Positions 28,103-38,026 of a stretch of 64,000 nucleotides of DNA are shown one piece after another. How positions within the stretch are numbered: the stretch's first letter is position 1; the number at the start of each line of letters is the position of its first letter. Source of the DNA: Vibrio diazotrophicus. GTDB taxonomy: Bacteria; Pseudomonadota; Gammaproteobacteria; Enterobacterales; Vibrionaceae. The notes under the pieces are model-generated. The model was not told where the DNA came from. It saw only the letters and a list, made by a program, of their open reading frames with translations, and searched no databases. The position numbers and the translations under genes were made by a program. Location: positions 186,001 to 250,000 of the forward strand of contig NZ_CP151843.1 in assembly GCF_038452265.1 (NCBI RefSeq), in the 5' to 3' direction.

Positions 28103-29943
28103 TACCACTTTTTACCATCAGTTTGTGGAGGCTGTTTACTGTTAGCCTGAATAATCAATTGAGCACGCAATAGCTGACTTGGGTCGCGAGCGCTTTCAAC
28201 TTTTTCCAGCTTCCTTAATTCAGGATCGATATTTTCAGTTGTCGTTGAGGTTGCCGTTGTCGTTGTCGGTTTTTCATCAGGCTGCGATTCCTGCTCTGGT
28301 TTTTCATCTTGTTTACCGCCTTGGGCGTTGGCTTGAGCATCGGTCTGTTGAGTAGATTCTTTTCTACTATTTGCATTTTTGTTTCTATCTTGGTTGTCTT
28401 GTGCAGAATCCTTACTCTGTTGGCCTTGTGACTTATCGTCTTGAGAGTTTGCTTGTTTTTGATCTTGCGACTGTTGCGCATCGTTTTGTTGTGGTGACTG
28501 TGAATCCTGCTGCTGTGATTCGTTGTTTTGCGATTGACCAGAATCCGATCCCGATTGAGACTGCTGTTGCTGTTGCTGTTGCTGTTGCAGGGCTTTTTCA
28601 ACAACATCGAGATTGTTTTTAGCATCTTGGTTGTTGGGATCTTGCTGCAACACCTGTTGATATAGCGCTTTGGCTTTTTCTAAGTCACCGTTTTGAGCAT
28701 ACGCATTGGCAAGATTGTATTGTGTTCTCGAAGAGGGGTTTTCTACTTTAGAAAAGCTCTCTATTGCGCCTTTAAAATCTTTGTTCTGATAACGAGCGAC
28801 ACCTTGCCATTCCGGATCGGTAAACTGCTCACTGGCAGTTTGATAATCTTTGTTATTAAAGGCTTCCATCGCTTTCTGATTGCTGTTCTTCCAAGGCGAA
28901 CCAGTATCCAGCCAAGATGCGGCGCTTGCATCTGGCGACATGACACTGAATCCTGTGGAGAGAACTGCAACAAAGATCAGCCCACGGCGGAAAAGTAGTA
29001 ATGCGGGCACGATCAACAGAGGAAGTAGCCAATAGCCATTGTTGACGTTTTCAGTCAGCGTCTTTTTATCGTCTTTCTTGCTCACATCTTGCTGTAAACC
29101 TTGTTCAGACAAGATACGTGCAACGTCTTGACCATTCGCTTGGTATGGCGTGAAAACTCCGCTGACGTTTTTCGCCAGAGACTGCATGGTTTCAAAGTTG
29201 GTTTTGGCAACGACGGTTTGTCCATTGTCGGTTTTCAGAAGTGAACCATCACTGAGTGTAATTGGCGCACCAGAAACCGTACCAATGCCCAATATCACTA
29301 GCTTAAACTGTGTACCAGATAGTTCATTTTCTATGTCTGATTGTTCTTGCTCATCAAGATCATCGGTTAGCAGGATGAGTTCACCGCGTGCCATTCCTGC
29401 GTTTCTAAGCATCTCTATAGCCAGTTTTACACCTGATGCGGCATTGGCTCCCTGATAGGGCATGATGTCAGGGGATAAATTAGGCAGCAAGTTAGCGATG
29501 GTTGCACTGTCGCTAGTCAGCGGGCTAACTGTGTACGCATCACCGGCATAAGCGACTAAGCCTGTGCTGCCTTCTGTCCAACCTTTAAGTAAGTCGAGCG
29601 CTTTGTAACGAGCTTGAGTTAAGCGATTGGGTTTAATATCCGTCGCGTACAGTGACAAAGACATATCCATCACCAGAATACGAGCGTTGCTATTGGTGTA
29701 GCTTGGGCGTGTTTGTTTCTCGAAACTTGGCCCAGCTAAAGCAATCACAGTAATTAGCCAACTAAGCGCTATCAATAAGAGAACAGATTTGGTTTTGTTG
29801 CGATTTTCGATTCCCAGCGCACTGGCTATATGGTTGGCGATAAGCCCTTGGCTTTGTTTATGGGTTGAAAGCCAAAATAGAATTGCGGCTAGGGGAATAA
29901 GTGCTAAAAGCCATAAAGGAGTAAGGAACTCGAAATCAGACAT
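28102..29943 (-). CDS. batB: BatB/BatC fusion: VWA domain plus TPR repeats
   Basis: 613 residues: two N-terminal membrane segments (about 10-26, 54-72), a von Willebrand A domain with MIDAS DMSLSLYATD (about 93-102), a membrane segment at about 305-325, TPR repeats (about 365-445; AYAQNGDLEKAKALYQQVLQQDPNNQDAKNNL) and a very Gln/Ser/Asp-rich tail (about 450-560). In many bacteria BatB and BatC are separate; here they are one gene. The Gln tract is encoded by repeated CAG/CAA triplets (about 28560-28590). AAGGAG site, 8-base overlap with batA. Confidence 0.88.
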   Translation of the reverse strand: MSDFEFLTPLWLLALIPLAAILFWLSTHKQSQGLIANHIASALGIENRNKTKSVLLLIALSWLITVIALAGPSFEKQTRPSYTNSNARILVMDMSLSLYATDIKPNRLTQARYKALDLLKGWTEGSTGLVAYAGDAYTVSPLTSDSATIANLLPNLSPDIMPYQGANAASGVKLAIEMLRNAGMARGELILLTDDLDEQEQSDIENELSGTQFKLVILGIGTVSGAPITLSDGSLLKTDNGQTVVAKTNFETMQSLAKNVSGVFTPYQANGQDVARILSEQGLQQDVSKKDDKKTLTENVNNGYWLLPLLIVPALLLFRRGLIFVAVLSTGFSVMSPDASAASWLDTGSPWKNSNQKAMEAFNNKDYQTASEQFTDPEWQGVARYQNKDFKGAIESFSKVENPSSRTQYNLANAYAQNGDLEKAKALYQQVLQQDPNNQDAKNNLDVVEKALQQQQQQQQQSQSGSDSGQSQNNESQQQDSQSPQQNDAQQSQDQKQANSQDDKSQGQQSKDSAQDNQDRNKNANSRKESTQQTDAQANAQGGKQDEKPEQESQPDEKPTTTTATSTTTENIDPELRKLEKVESARDPSQLLRAQLIIQANSKQPPQTDGKKW

Positions 29944-30904
29944 GGTCTCTCCTTACGATAAACAAAATGACAGACAAAAGCAGCGCAACTGCTAGTGGAT
30001 AACCAAACCACTCAGTTTGTGGACGCCAAGTCTGAGTTGCCTGACTAATTGGCTCCAGTGCGTTGATGGTGTCATAAATGGTCGCGAGTTCTTTTTCATC
30101 ACGAGCACGGAAATATTGACCGCCAGTGATTTTGGCAATCTCCATCAAGCTCTTTTCATCCAGATCTTGAGCAGTGTTAACTTTACGGGTGAGGAAGAAC
30201 TCTTTCACCATCATTTCGCCTGCGCCAACACCCACAGTGTAGATGGTCGCGTTGTACTTCTTAGCAATTTTAGCGGCTTCAATCGGGTCAAGAACACCTG
30301 AGGTATTACTACCATCACTGAGTAAAATCATTACACGCTGGGGTGCGTCACTATCTATAAAGGTTTTGGTTGCGAGGCCAATACCTTCACCAATCGCTGT
30401 CTTAGTACCGATCAATCTTAATATGGCTTGATTTAATTGCTGGCTGATCGTCTGACGGTCTAAAGTCAGAGGTGTCTGCAAATAAGCGTGATCGGCAAAA
30501 AAGATCAAGCCCAGCCTGTCGCCCTCGCGCTTGCTGATGAAATCACTCAAAACCTTTTTAACCGCTGTGAGCCTGTCAATGTAATCGCCGTCGGATTTCA
30601 TATCCTCTTGGCTCATTGAGTAAGAGAGATCGACAACCAACATCATGTCGCGATGTTTTGGCGAAGTGGTGACAGGGTCGCCATACCAAACCGGGCGACA
30701 AACAGCGGCAATCAGGCATAGCCAGATCAATACGGCTAACAGTTTGCCCAACCATTGTTTAGGCGGTGCGACGGTATTTTGTTGAGGTAAGTAGGGCAAC
30801 TGTATGGCTGCCCTTTCCTTTACAGGAGGTAAAATACGATGAATAACTAGCGGCAGTGGCAATAGAACAACTAGCCACCACCATACGAACTCAATATTTG
30901 CCAA
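29936..30904 (-). CDS. batA: BatA-like VWA domain membrane protein
   Basis: 322 residues, TTG start, AAGGAG ribosome site about 11 bases upstream, overlapping the DUF4381 stop by 14 bases. Membrane segments at about 8-24 and 55-75, VWA domain with an intact MIDAS DLSYSMS (about 91-97), C-terminal membrane segment (about 298-317). It probably forms a membrane complex with BatB. Confidence 0.88.
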   Translation of the reverse strand: MANIEFVWWWLVVLLPLPLVIHRILPPVKERAAIQLPYLPQQNTVAPPKQWLGKLLAVLIWLCLIAAVCRPVWYGDPVTTSPKHRDMMLVVDLSYSMSQEDMKSDGDYIDRLTAVKKVLSDFISKREGDRLGLIFFADHAYLQTPLTLDRQTISQQLNQAILRLIGTKTAIGEGIGLATKTFIDSDAPQRVMILLSDGSNTSGVLDPIEAAKIAKKYNATIYTVGVGAGEMMVKEFFLTRKVNTAQDLDEKSLMEIAKITGGQYFRARDEKELATIYDTINALEPISQATQTWRPQTEWFGYPLAVALLLSVILFIVRRDHV

Positions 30905-31376
30905 CGCTCAAGTTTCTCCTTTTTTGCGGCGGCAACGCTGTGTTCACCCATTGATAGCAATCCGCCACCAAATCTTGTGCATTTTCGACTTTTTGTTTTT
31001 GATACAAAGCCTTCTGCCAAGTTTCCTCATTCTTCGTGAAAATAGGGGAATCAACTTGGGAATCCAAAAATGCATACCAATCTGGACCGGTTAAATGAGC
31101 AACCTGCTCACGGGGGTAATAACATAACGCTGCTTGACGAACCAACTCAATCGCTGATGATGGAGTTTGATGTCCTAGTGCTGGGTTAAGCAAACGTAAA
31201 GCGGTTTTCTTCGGCGCCATACGTTTCTTTTTAGCACGGACAATTAAAGCAATACTTACCAGTACCACGACAATGGCCAATAGACTTGCCCACCATCCCC
31301 AAGAAAGTGGCAGCCATGAAGGTACTTCAGGTAAATGCAAATCGCTAAGATTGAGTAAATTTGATGATTCTTGCAT
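30891..31376 (-). CDS. DUF4381 domain membrane protein of the Bat operon
   Basis: 161 residues with one membrane segment (about 27-48, WWASLLAIVVVLVSIALIVRA) after a Pro-rich N-terminus, then a cytosolic region. Family DUF4381, always seen between DUF58 and BatA genes in MoxR operons. Role unknown beyond this linkage. Confidence 0.85.
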   Translation of the reverse strand: MQESSNLLNLSDLHLPEVPSWLPLSWGWWASLLAIVVVLVSIALIVRAKKKRMAPKKTALRLLNPALGHQTPSSAIELVRQAALCYYPREQVAHLTGPDWYAFLDSQVDSPIFTKNEETWQKALYQKQKVENAQDLVADCYQWVNTALPPQKRRNLSVGKY

Positions 31377-31386
31377 ATCTTTTAAA

Positions 31387-32310
31387 TTATCCAGAAAGTT
31401 GTTGTAGCAAAGATATATCGCTAGAAAGAGAGCGGTAGTCCATTTCCATAGATTGGCTCAATGATTCTAATTCTAATTTTCGAGAATCAAAGGCATTTTT
31501 GATGCTTAGACGGTCAGATTTGGACGAAAAGTTAAGCCAGCGCGCATTTTTGCCATCGCTCACTCTCTCAATTCCTCTAAATTGGGTTTCACCTTGCTCA
31601 AGGGGATCAAAAATATGGACTAACTTCACGCGATTGTGCTTACGTAACTGGTTGAATAATGGTCGGAAAGAATCCTCATAATTAACAAAATCGCTGATCA
31701 TTATTACCTCGCTGCCTTTCGGGCAGAGACGGTTTAATGTCATTAAAACGGTTTGCATGGAACTGGGTGCCGAAGCGCCTGAAAGTGCCTGTTGTTGGCA
31801 CTCAACCAACTGGGCGATGATTTGCAGTGGACCTTTGTTTCTGCTGGTTGGTTTTATTTCAACGAGACTTGAGCCTGTGTCAATCACCGCACCGATACGA
31901 TCTTTCTCTGCAACGGATAACCAACTGATCAAACTCGCTATATGTGCAGCCTGTACCGATTTGAGTAACAGAGAAGAACCAAACTGCATGGTCGAGCTTA
32001 AATCTACATAGAGAATCACGGGTTTTTCCCGTTCTTCAGAAAACAATTTGGTGTGCGGTTTACCTGTTCGGGCGGTGACACGCCAATCAATAGCGCGAAT
32101 ATCATCTCCCGGCTGATATTGGCGCACTTCGGCGAAGTCCATACCACGTCCAAGTTGCTTGCTCTGATGTTGGCCTAAAAGCTGTGACCATAAACTTTTG
32201 GCAGGCGGCAACCATTTCACCGTATGTTGCTTGTAGGGCAGTAGCTCTTCGAGACAAAGATGAACGCCATCAGCATGTGCGGGTAATAGTTGTTTTACAG
32301 ACTGAGCCAT
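31387..32310 (-). CDS. DUF58 domain protein of the MoxR-Bat operon
   Basis: 307 residues from the ATG at 32310 (AAGG site eight bases upstream). The DUF58 signature is AEVRQYQPGDDIRAIDWRVTARTGKPHTKLF (about 61-91), followed by a VWA-like fold with YVDLSSTMQFG (about 101-111). An upstream in-frame TTG at 32334 would overlap moxR. Soluble partner of MoxR. Confidence 0.88.
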   Translation of the reverse strand: MAQSVKQLLPAHADGVHLCLEELLPYKQHTVKWLPPAKSLWSQLLGQHQSKQLGRGMDFAEVRQYQPGDDIRAIDWRVTARTGKPHTKLFSEEREKPVILYVDLSSTMQFGSSLLLKSVQAAHIASLISWLSVAEKDRIGAVIDTGSSLVEIKPTSRNKGPLQIIAQLVECQQQALSGASAPSSMQTVLMTLNRLCPKGSEVIMISDFVNYEDSFRPLFNQLRKHNRVKLVHIFDPLEQGETQFRGIERVSDGKNARWLNFSSKSDRLSIKNAFDSRKLELESLSQSMEMDYRSLSSDISLLQQLSG

Positions 32311-32320
32311 AATACTTGCC

Positions 32321-33277
32321 TTACGCGCTGCCAACCAGAGTCAGTAAATGAGTAATGACTTGGTTTGGATGTACGCCTTCCGCTTGTGCCTGATAGGTCA
32401 ACAATAAGCGGTGTCGTAAAACAGGAAACGCCATTGCTTGTACGTCTTCAGGACTTACGTAGTCGCGACCCTGAAGCCATGCGCGTGCGCGTGCGCAGCG
32501 GTCAAGAGCTATAGTCGCTCGCGGGCTGACTCCCATTTCTAACCACTGTGCGAGTTTTGAATCGTATTGTTCAGGTTTGCGAGTCGCCATCACCAAACGC
32601 ACCAAGTATTTCTCGATGGTTTCCGCCATATGAATGTTCAGCACTTCTTGGCGCGCAGCAAATATTTGCTCTTGGGTGAGTTTCGGCAGATTAGGTGAAG
32701 CTTGACCTTTCGCTTCGCCGCGGTTTAGGCGAAGAATCTCTAGCTCATGTTCGGCGTCAGGATAATCAACATTTAAATGCAGCAGAAAGCGGTCAAGTTG
32801 CGCTTCAGGTAATGGGTAGGTACCTTCTTGTTCGATCGGGTTTTGCGTTGCCATTACCAGAAACAGTTCAGGTAATCGATAGGTTTTTCTGCCAGCAGTA
32901 ATTTGCTTTTCTGCCATGGCTTCCAGCATCGCAGCCTGAACTTTCGCCGGTGCGCGGTTAATTTCATCAGCAAGGACGAGCGAGTTAAAAATAGGCCCAG
33001 GTTGGAAGTTAAACTCACCTGTTTCAGGGCGAAAGATGTCCGTACCCGTTAAGTCTGCGGGTAGTAAGTCTGGCGTGAACTGAATGCGGTGGAAATCCCC
33101 TTCAATGCAGTCTGCTAACGATTTCACCGCACGAGTTTTTGCCAGACCCGGAGGGCCTTCAACCAGAATATGACCGTCTGCTAATAACGCGACCAGTAAT
33201 TGCTCAACAAGAGCTGATTGACCAATAACCTGTTGGTTTAAATGCTGCTGTAGCGAATGAAAGGTTTCTGACTGCAT
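32321..33277 (-). CDS. moxR: MoxR-family AAA+ ATPase
   Basis: 318 residues with Walker A GPPGLAKT (about 40-47), Walker B LVLADEINRAPAKVQAAMLEAM (about 100-121; DE), sensor 1 VMATQNPIEQEGTYPLPEAQLDRF (about 141-164) and arginine-finger region. Chaperone-like ATPase working with VWA/DUF58 partners encoded downstream. First gene of the six-gene operon; AAGGAG site. Confidence 0.93.
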   Translation of the reverse strand: MQSETFHSLQQHLNQQVIGQSALVEQLLVALLADGHILVEGPPGLAKTRAVKSLADCIEGDFHRIQFTPDLLPADLTGTDIFRPETGEFNFQPGPIFNSLVLADEINRAPAKVQAAMLEAMAEKQITAGRKTYRLPELFLVMATQNPIEQEGTYPLPEAQLDRFLLHLNVDYPDAEHELEILRLNRGEAKGQASPNLPKLTQEQIFAARQEVLNIHMAETIEKYLVRLVMATRKPEQYDSKLAQWLEMGVSPRATIALDRCARARAWLQGRDYVSPEDVQAMAFPVLRHRLLLTYQAQAEGVHPNQVITHLLTLVGSA

Positions 33278-33590
33278 GAAATCCTAATCTCCTTGATAAT
33301 CTTGTTCTTAGTGAGCCTGAAACTCAAAAAGTTCCTTGTGAGGCAAGATATTCGTTTGTTTGGATAAATATTAAACAAACGGATGAATTATAAGATGTTG
33401 CTTGATATTCAATACATGGAGTCTGTTTCCACTTTTCTAAACCTTTTCAAAGAAATAAATGTACATAGCAGCTTTCGGCCTATTTGATTGATAAATTTGG
33501 TGAATTAATTGCCGTTTCACAATAAAGATTTATGCTTTAAAGTCGATATAACATTCGTTAAAAATAAATCGCCAAATAGGTAAAGAATAG
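33278..33590. promoter_or_regulatory. Divergent promoter region moxR / chemoreceptor
   Basis: 313 bases with promoters for the moxR operon (minus) and the chemoreceptor (plus). A short inverted pair GCCT...AGGC lies near 33316-33343. No clear operator. Confidence 0.35.
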
Positions 33591-35507
33591 ATGCTCAAAT
33601 TTAGTAACGTCAGTATTAAGACAAAGGTAGTCGCAGGTATTACCTTTGCGGTATTGGCCTCAACAATTATTGTCGGGGTAATGGCACAACGTCAGGCAAG
33701 AGACGTATTGGAGCACCGATTGGTGGACATAGAGCTTCCGTCTATGCTTCAACAGATCAGCAGCTCAGTGAATAGCGAAGTGACACAACTGCTATTGGCT
33801 GCCGAACAGATCACTCACAGTGAATTTATTAAGAAAGCGATTGCCACTAAGAACATTGATTCTGGTGATGAAGCTATGTTGGTTAAGCAGCTAAACAACA
33901 TCCGTACTCAGTTCAAATTGAACGATGCGTCTGTGGCGAACCGCAAAACAGCATACTACTGGAACCAAAATGGTTTCCTGCGTGAGCTGAACAAGCAACA
34001 AGATGGTTGGTTCTATGGTTTTGTGAGCTCTGGTAATCCAACCATGGTGAGCATGTTCCAAGAAGCAACGGGCGAAGTGAAGATGTTCGCTAACTTCCAA
34101 GATGTGAACGGCGATACTATGTCAGGTTTATCTAAATCGATGGATGACATGGTGAAGTTGCTTAACAGCTACAAGATTGAGCAAACGGGCTATGTGTTCC
34201 TTACCGACGCGAAAGGCGAGGTGCAGATTCACCGTGAAAAATCGAAAGCTAAGTCTAGCCTGAGCCAGTTGTTTGGCGCTGAGACGAAAAATTTGCTTAA
34301 CAAATCTGGTTTCAACTTGATTACGGCACAACATGATGGCGTTGATGTGTTCGTTGCGAGTTATTACGTGAAGTCTATGGACTGGTTCGTAGTGGGTACT
34401 GTGCCAGTGAACGAAGTGTTCGCAGACTTAAACGATGTTGCTCACCGTATGTTGATCACGACCATTATTGTTGCAGCCATCTTTATTGCGATGGGCTTGA
34501 TTCTGGCGAGCAGTATTGCAAACCCAATTCGTCAAATTGCGATTCGCTTTACTGATTTAGGCAAAGGCGATGGTGACCTTTCTCAACGAATCGAAGTTCA
34601 GGGTAACGACGAAATTGCACAACTTTCTTCTGGCTTTAACGGATTTATCGAGAAGATTCATCAGTCGATGAAAGAAGTGGCGTCAACCAGTCATGCATTG
34701 CAAGAAGCGGCAGAAACGGTGTCTACTAAAGCGCATACCACGCATGACAACAGTCAGCAGCAACGTGACCAAACGATTCAGGTCGTAACGGCCATTAACC
34801 AAATGGGCGCAACCATTAGTGAAATCGCTTCAAACGCAGCAACCGCAGCTGAAACAGCGAACCAAGCGACATCGAACACCGAAGTGGGTCGTACTGTGGT
34901 GAATCAAGCGAAAGATGCGATTGCTCGCCTAGCAGATGATATTGAAAACATTGGTCAGGTGGTTAGCCAGCTTGCGTCAACCACTCAAAATATCGGTTCA
35001 ATATTGGATGTTATCCGCGACATTTCTGATCAAACTAACTTACTAGCGCTAAACGCGGCCATTGAGGCAGCGCGTGCCGGTGAGCAAGGCAGAGGCTTTG
35101 CGGTTGTTGCTGATGAAGTTCGTAATCTCGCAAGCCGCACCGCAGCATCTACCGAAGAAATTCAGAAGATGATTAACCAGCTTCAAAGCGACGCTAAAGA
35201 CGCGGTTTCTGCGATGGAAGCAGGCAAGTCAGTAACTCTGGAAGGTGTTTCTTCTTCTGATGAAGCGGTTCAAGTACTGATCGGTATTTCCGAGCGTATC
35301 CACGATATTTCAGACCGAAATACACAGGTGGCAACGGCAACAGAAGAACAGTCAACCGTGGTTCATACCATCAACATGAACATTGAAGAAATTAACTCTA
35401 TCAACGAGATCACAACGGGCACGGCCGAAGAGCTTGCAGGCGCAAGCCAAGAGCTTCGTGAACTCTCAGCACGTCTAGATAAGATGGTTGGTAGCTTTAA
35501 GCTCTAG
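33591..35507 (+). CDS. Methyl-accepting chemotaxis protein, membrane
   Basis: 638 residues: TM1 at about 9-29, periplasmic Cache-type sensor (about 35-280, with YYWNQNGFLRELNKQQDGWFYGFV), TM2 at about 285-305, HAMP (about 307-360), and a signalling domain with the hairpin tip DQTNLLALNAAIEAARAGEQGRGFAVVADEVR (about 483-514). Family-typical length. Ligand not deducible. Followed by a small acidic protein gene after 74 bases. Confidence 0.93.
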   Translation: MLKFSNVSIKTKVVAGITFAVLASTIIVGVMAQRQARDVLEHRLVDIELPSMLQQISSSVNSEVTQLLLAAEQITHSEFIKKAIATKNIDSGDEAMLVKQLNNIRTQFKLNDASVANRKTAYYWNQNGFLRELNKQQDGWFYGFVSSGNPTMVSMFQEATGEVKMFANFQDVNGDTMSGLSKSMDDMVKLLNSYKIEQTGYVFLTDAKGEVQIHREKSKAKSSLSQLFGAETKNLLNKSGFNLITAQHDGVDVFVASYYVKSMDWFVVGTVPVNEVFADLNDVAHRMLITTIIVAAIFIAMGLILASSIANPIRQIAIRFTDLGKGDGDLSQRIEVQGNDEIAQLSSGFNGFIEKIHQSMKEVASTSHALQEAAETVSTKAHTTHDNSQQQRDQTIQVVTAINQMGATISEIASNAATAAETANQATSNTEVGRTVVNQAKDAIARLADDIENIGQVVSQLASTTQNIGSILDVIRDISDQTNLLALNAAIEAARAGEQGRGFAVVADEVRNLASRTAASTEEIQKMINQLQSDAKDAVSAMEAGKSVTLEGVSSSDEAVQVLIGISERIHDISDRNTQVATATEEQSTVVHTINMNIEEINSINEITTGTAEELAGASQELRELSARLDKMVGSFKL

Positions 35508-35581
35508 TATCCTGCAGGGGAGTTGGGTTAAACTTCTCCCCAGTATTTGATATTTAGAACTTTGAAGTTTAGGTAAGAATA

Positions 35582-35782
35582 ATGAGCGATTTTGAAAAAG
35601 AACTAGAGCAGATGACTCAAGAAGCAGGTAACGAGGCAGAAGTTTCATTACCAAGTATTGAAGAACAGAAAGCGATAGTCGCAGAACTTAAGCGTTTGGA
35701 AGCGGAAGGTAAGCTAACTCCAGAAATTCTGGAACAGCACTTTGGGAAATTTAACGCGAAAAACGAAGCACCTATTCACTAA
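35582..35782 (+). CDS. Small acidic protein, unknown function
   Basis: 66 residues, strongly acidic and mostly helical (EKELEQMTQEAGNEAEVSLPS...). Start ATG at 35582 with AGGTAAGAATA upstream. No family recognised. A strong intrinsic terminator follows, so it is probably cotranscribed with the chemoreceptor gene. Confidence 0.65.
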   Translation: MSDFEKELEQMTQEAGNEAEVSLPSIEEQKAIVAELKRLEAEGKLTPEILEQHFGKFNAKNEAPIH

Positions 35783-35828
35783 ACTTGCTTCCTCACTATG
35801 CGATATTGATAGTGACAACATTCCAATA

Positions 35829-35857
35829 AAAAGGTCTAGTTTAGCTAGACCTTTTTT
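35829..35857. terminator. Bidirectional intrinsic terminator
   Basis: Perfect 11-bp stem AAAAGGTCTAG / CTAGACCTTTT with TTTAG loop, T-run on plus strand (35851-35857) and A-run before it, so it can serve the small acidic protein gene and the convergent PAS chemoreceptor. Confidence 0.85.
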
Positions 35858-35869
35858 AATGACTAGGCC

Positions 35870-37183
35870 TTACAGTTGCTGATTGAACTGACGAACCGCT
35901 TCAACGACGCGAATGGCGCCTTGCTCTACTTGCTCTATTACTTGTCCTGCTTGGGTTGATAGATCCAGAGCTTCGCCTGCTTGAGATTGACACACTGTAA
36001 CGAGTTCAACTGCTTTTGCGGTAAGTTTCATATTTTCAGCCACGACGCTCACAATTTCTTCGGTTGTGTTATTGGTTCTTGAAGCAAGTTGACGAACTTC
36101 ATCTGCTACCACAGCGAAGCCGCGACCTTGTTCACCAGCACGCGCCGCTTCAATTGCTGCATTAAGCGCCAACAGGTTAGTTTGATCAGCGATACCGCTT
36201 ATGCTGCCAACCAAATCGCTAATGCTTTTAGAATGCTCATTCAGTGCTTCGATATCTTTGCTTGCCTGCTTCATTTGTCGCACTAAGTTATCCATCTTAG
36301 CGATGATGGCGGTAATAACCTCTTGTCCTTGTATTGTTTGGTGTCCGGTTTCTTCCGATACGTTGAACGCTATTTGTGCAGCTTCCTGAGCAGCCATCTC
36401 CTGATGAACTTGCTCTGTGATAACAGTTGCAAACTTAACTACTTTATAAAGTTCACCAGCGTCATCATGAATAGGGTTGTAGGAAGCTTCTAGCCAGACC
36501 ACGTGCCCATAGTTATCGACACGTTTGAAACGATCCGATACAAACTGGCCTCGCCCCAGTTTTTTCCAAAACTCTGCGTATTCTTTTGAGTTAGCTTCCG
36601 TCGTTTCACAGAAAATTCGGTGATGTTTACCTACGATCTGCTCGCTTTTGTATCCCATCGTTTTCAAGAAATTCTCATTAGCACGAAGTATGGTGCCATC
36701 TAGAGAAAACTCGATAACCGCCATTGAACGGTTTATCGCTTTGAGCATATCTTCATGCTCTCTGGAGGCTGATATGGTTCGAGTTAACTCTGTGGCATAA
36801 ACAGAAAAACGAAGCAGTTTTTTCTGCATGTCAAAGATCGGCTGCAAAATGATGCGCAACCATGCTTCCTGACGGTTTGCCTTAGTAATTTGTAATGCGC
36901 CGTTCCAGTGATGTTTCTGCTCTAATGCGCTTTTTAGTTTCTGAAAATGCTTAGTTTTCTTCGCTTTCTCTGGGACTAAGGAAGTGAGGTGAGAGCCTGA
37001 TATTGTCTCAAGTCTAATTCCAAGCTCTTGTTCAAAATTAGCGTTAGTGGAAATAATTTTACCTTGAGGATCTAACGTTAACCTCAACATGTCCTCATCA
37101 AGGCTCTCTCGAACTTGTTCAAGTGGATAAAGTTTCTCTTTTAATTCTTGGTTTTCTTTTTGAAGTGACTTATTAAAAAACAT
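35870..37183 (-). CDS. Soluble PAS-PAS chemoreceptor
   Basis: From the ATG at 37183 (AAGG site) 437 residues; an in-frame ATG at 37273 lacks one. No membrane segment. A coiled coil near the start, two PAS domains (about 40-150 and 165-275; the second with VIEFSLDGTILRANENFLKTMGY and VDNYGHVVWLEASYNPI), then a shortened receptor signalling region with the tip TNLLALNAAIEAARAGEQGRGFAVVADEVRQLASRT (about 340-375). Probable internal redox or energy sensor; ligand unknown. Confidence 0.88.
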   Translation of the reverse strand: MFFNKSLQKENQELKEKLYPLEQVRESLDEDMLRLTLDPQGKIISTNANFEQELGIRLETISGSHLTSLVPEKAKKTKHFQKLKSALEQKHHWNGALQITKANRQEAWLRIILQPIFDMQKKLLRFSVYATELTRTISASREHEDMLKAINRSMAVIEFSLDGTILRANENFLKTMGYKSEQIVGKHHRIFCETTEANSKEYAEFWKKLGRGQFVSDRFKRVDNYGHVVWLEASYNPIHDDAGELYKVVKFATVITEQVHQEMAAQEAAQIAFNVSEETGHQTIQGQEVITAIIAKMDNLVRQMKQASKDIEALNEHSKSISDLVGSISGIADQTNLLALNAAIEAARAGEQGRGFAVVADEVRQLASRTNNTTEEIVSVVAENMKLTAKAVELVTVCQSQAGEALDLSTQAGQVIEQVEQGAIRVVEAVRQFNQQL

Positions 37184-37443
37184 AGTAACCTTAGCTTTGT
37201 TTAAGCGCCGATCTCTAGTGGGGGAGTTACCTAAATCTTGTCTAGGTAAATAATAGTTATATTTATCATTCAATATTATTATTTTGTCTAAAGCTTGAGT
37301 CTGTCAAAGTTAATTTTGGATTTAGTGGTCTTATGTGTTCTTCATTCATAAGCTTTAAATGTCAGGATTATGCTCAAGTTTTAGCTCAAGAAAGGTATGC
37401 CGAATTTTGGTACGGATGCAGTTTAACCGAACTAGGAGATAAA

Positions 37444-37938
37444 GTGATTATTCGCTTGATGCAGGAAGGTGATTTGTCTGAAGCCGCGTTGGTTCACCAA
37501 TCAGCCTTTACCAGACAACGTCGTTCGTTTGAATGGCTACAGTGTAACTTAAAGGCTTTCCCTCGATATATGATCTATGTTGCCGAGCTCGATGAGCAAC
37601 CAGAGTCCAAAGTGGTGGGTTATATTATTTGGGTTCAGAAAAGCGGCTTTAGACCGGAAGCTGTATTGGAGTTAGAGCAACTGGCTGTGCTGCCTGAATG
37701 CCAGGGACAAGGAGTTGCAAAAGCGTTAATTTTGGAATCTTTGCCGTTGGTTAAGCAGCAATTGGCTGAGCAGGATTCAGTGCTCAAGCATGTGCTCGTT
37801 ACCACAAGAGCAGATAATTTTGCCCAGCAGTTATACAAAAAGACATTAGGCGCTGAAGTAGAAAGCACCATTTCCAATCTGTATTCAGCAGATGAGGTGT
37901 TGATGATAGCCAGAAACGTTGGCGACACTATTCAATAA
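37444..37938 (+). CDS. GNAT-family N-acetyltransferase
   Basis: 164 residues from the GTG at 37444, chosen for the AGGAG site six bases upstream and the typical GNAT start IIRLMQEGD. An upstream ATG (37333) would add 37 residues with no likeness. Acetyl-CoA loop: LEQLAVLPECQGQGVAKALI (about 79-98; Q-x-x-G-x-A form). Substrate unknown. Convergent with the phosphohexomutase gene. Confidence 0.8.
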   Translation: MIIRLMQEGDLSEAALVHQSAFTRQRRSFEWLQCNLKAFPRYMIYVAELDEQPESKVVGYIIWVQKSGFRPEAVLELEQLAVLPECQGQGVAKALILESLPLVKQQLAEQDSVLKHVLVTTRADNFAQQLYKKTLGAEVESTISNLYSADEVLMIARNVGDTIQ

Positions 37939-38026
37939 TTGCGCTTCAGATACCTGATATGAAAAGAGACAAAACCGAACTCGCTTTTGTCTCTTGGTTT
38001 ATCACTGTTTGATAGCTCGGTGACGT

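Noticed and set aside
28215..28625. A 136-residue open frame in another frame of the same strand within batB
   Set aside because: It lies wholly inside the Gln-rich part of the real gene; its Asn/Ser runs are frame-shifted translation of CAG/CAA repeats.
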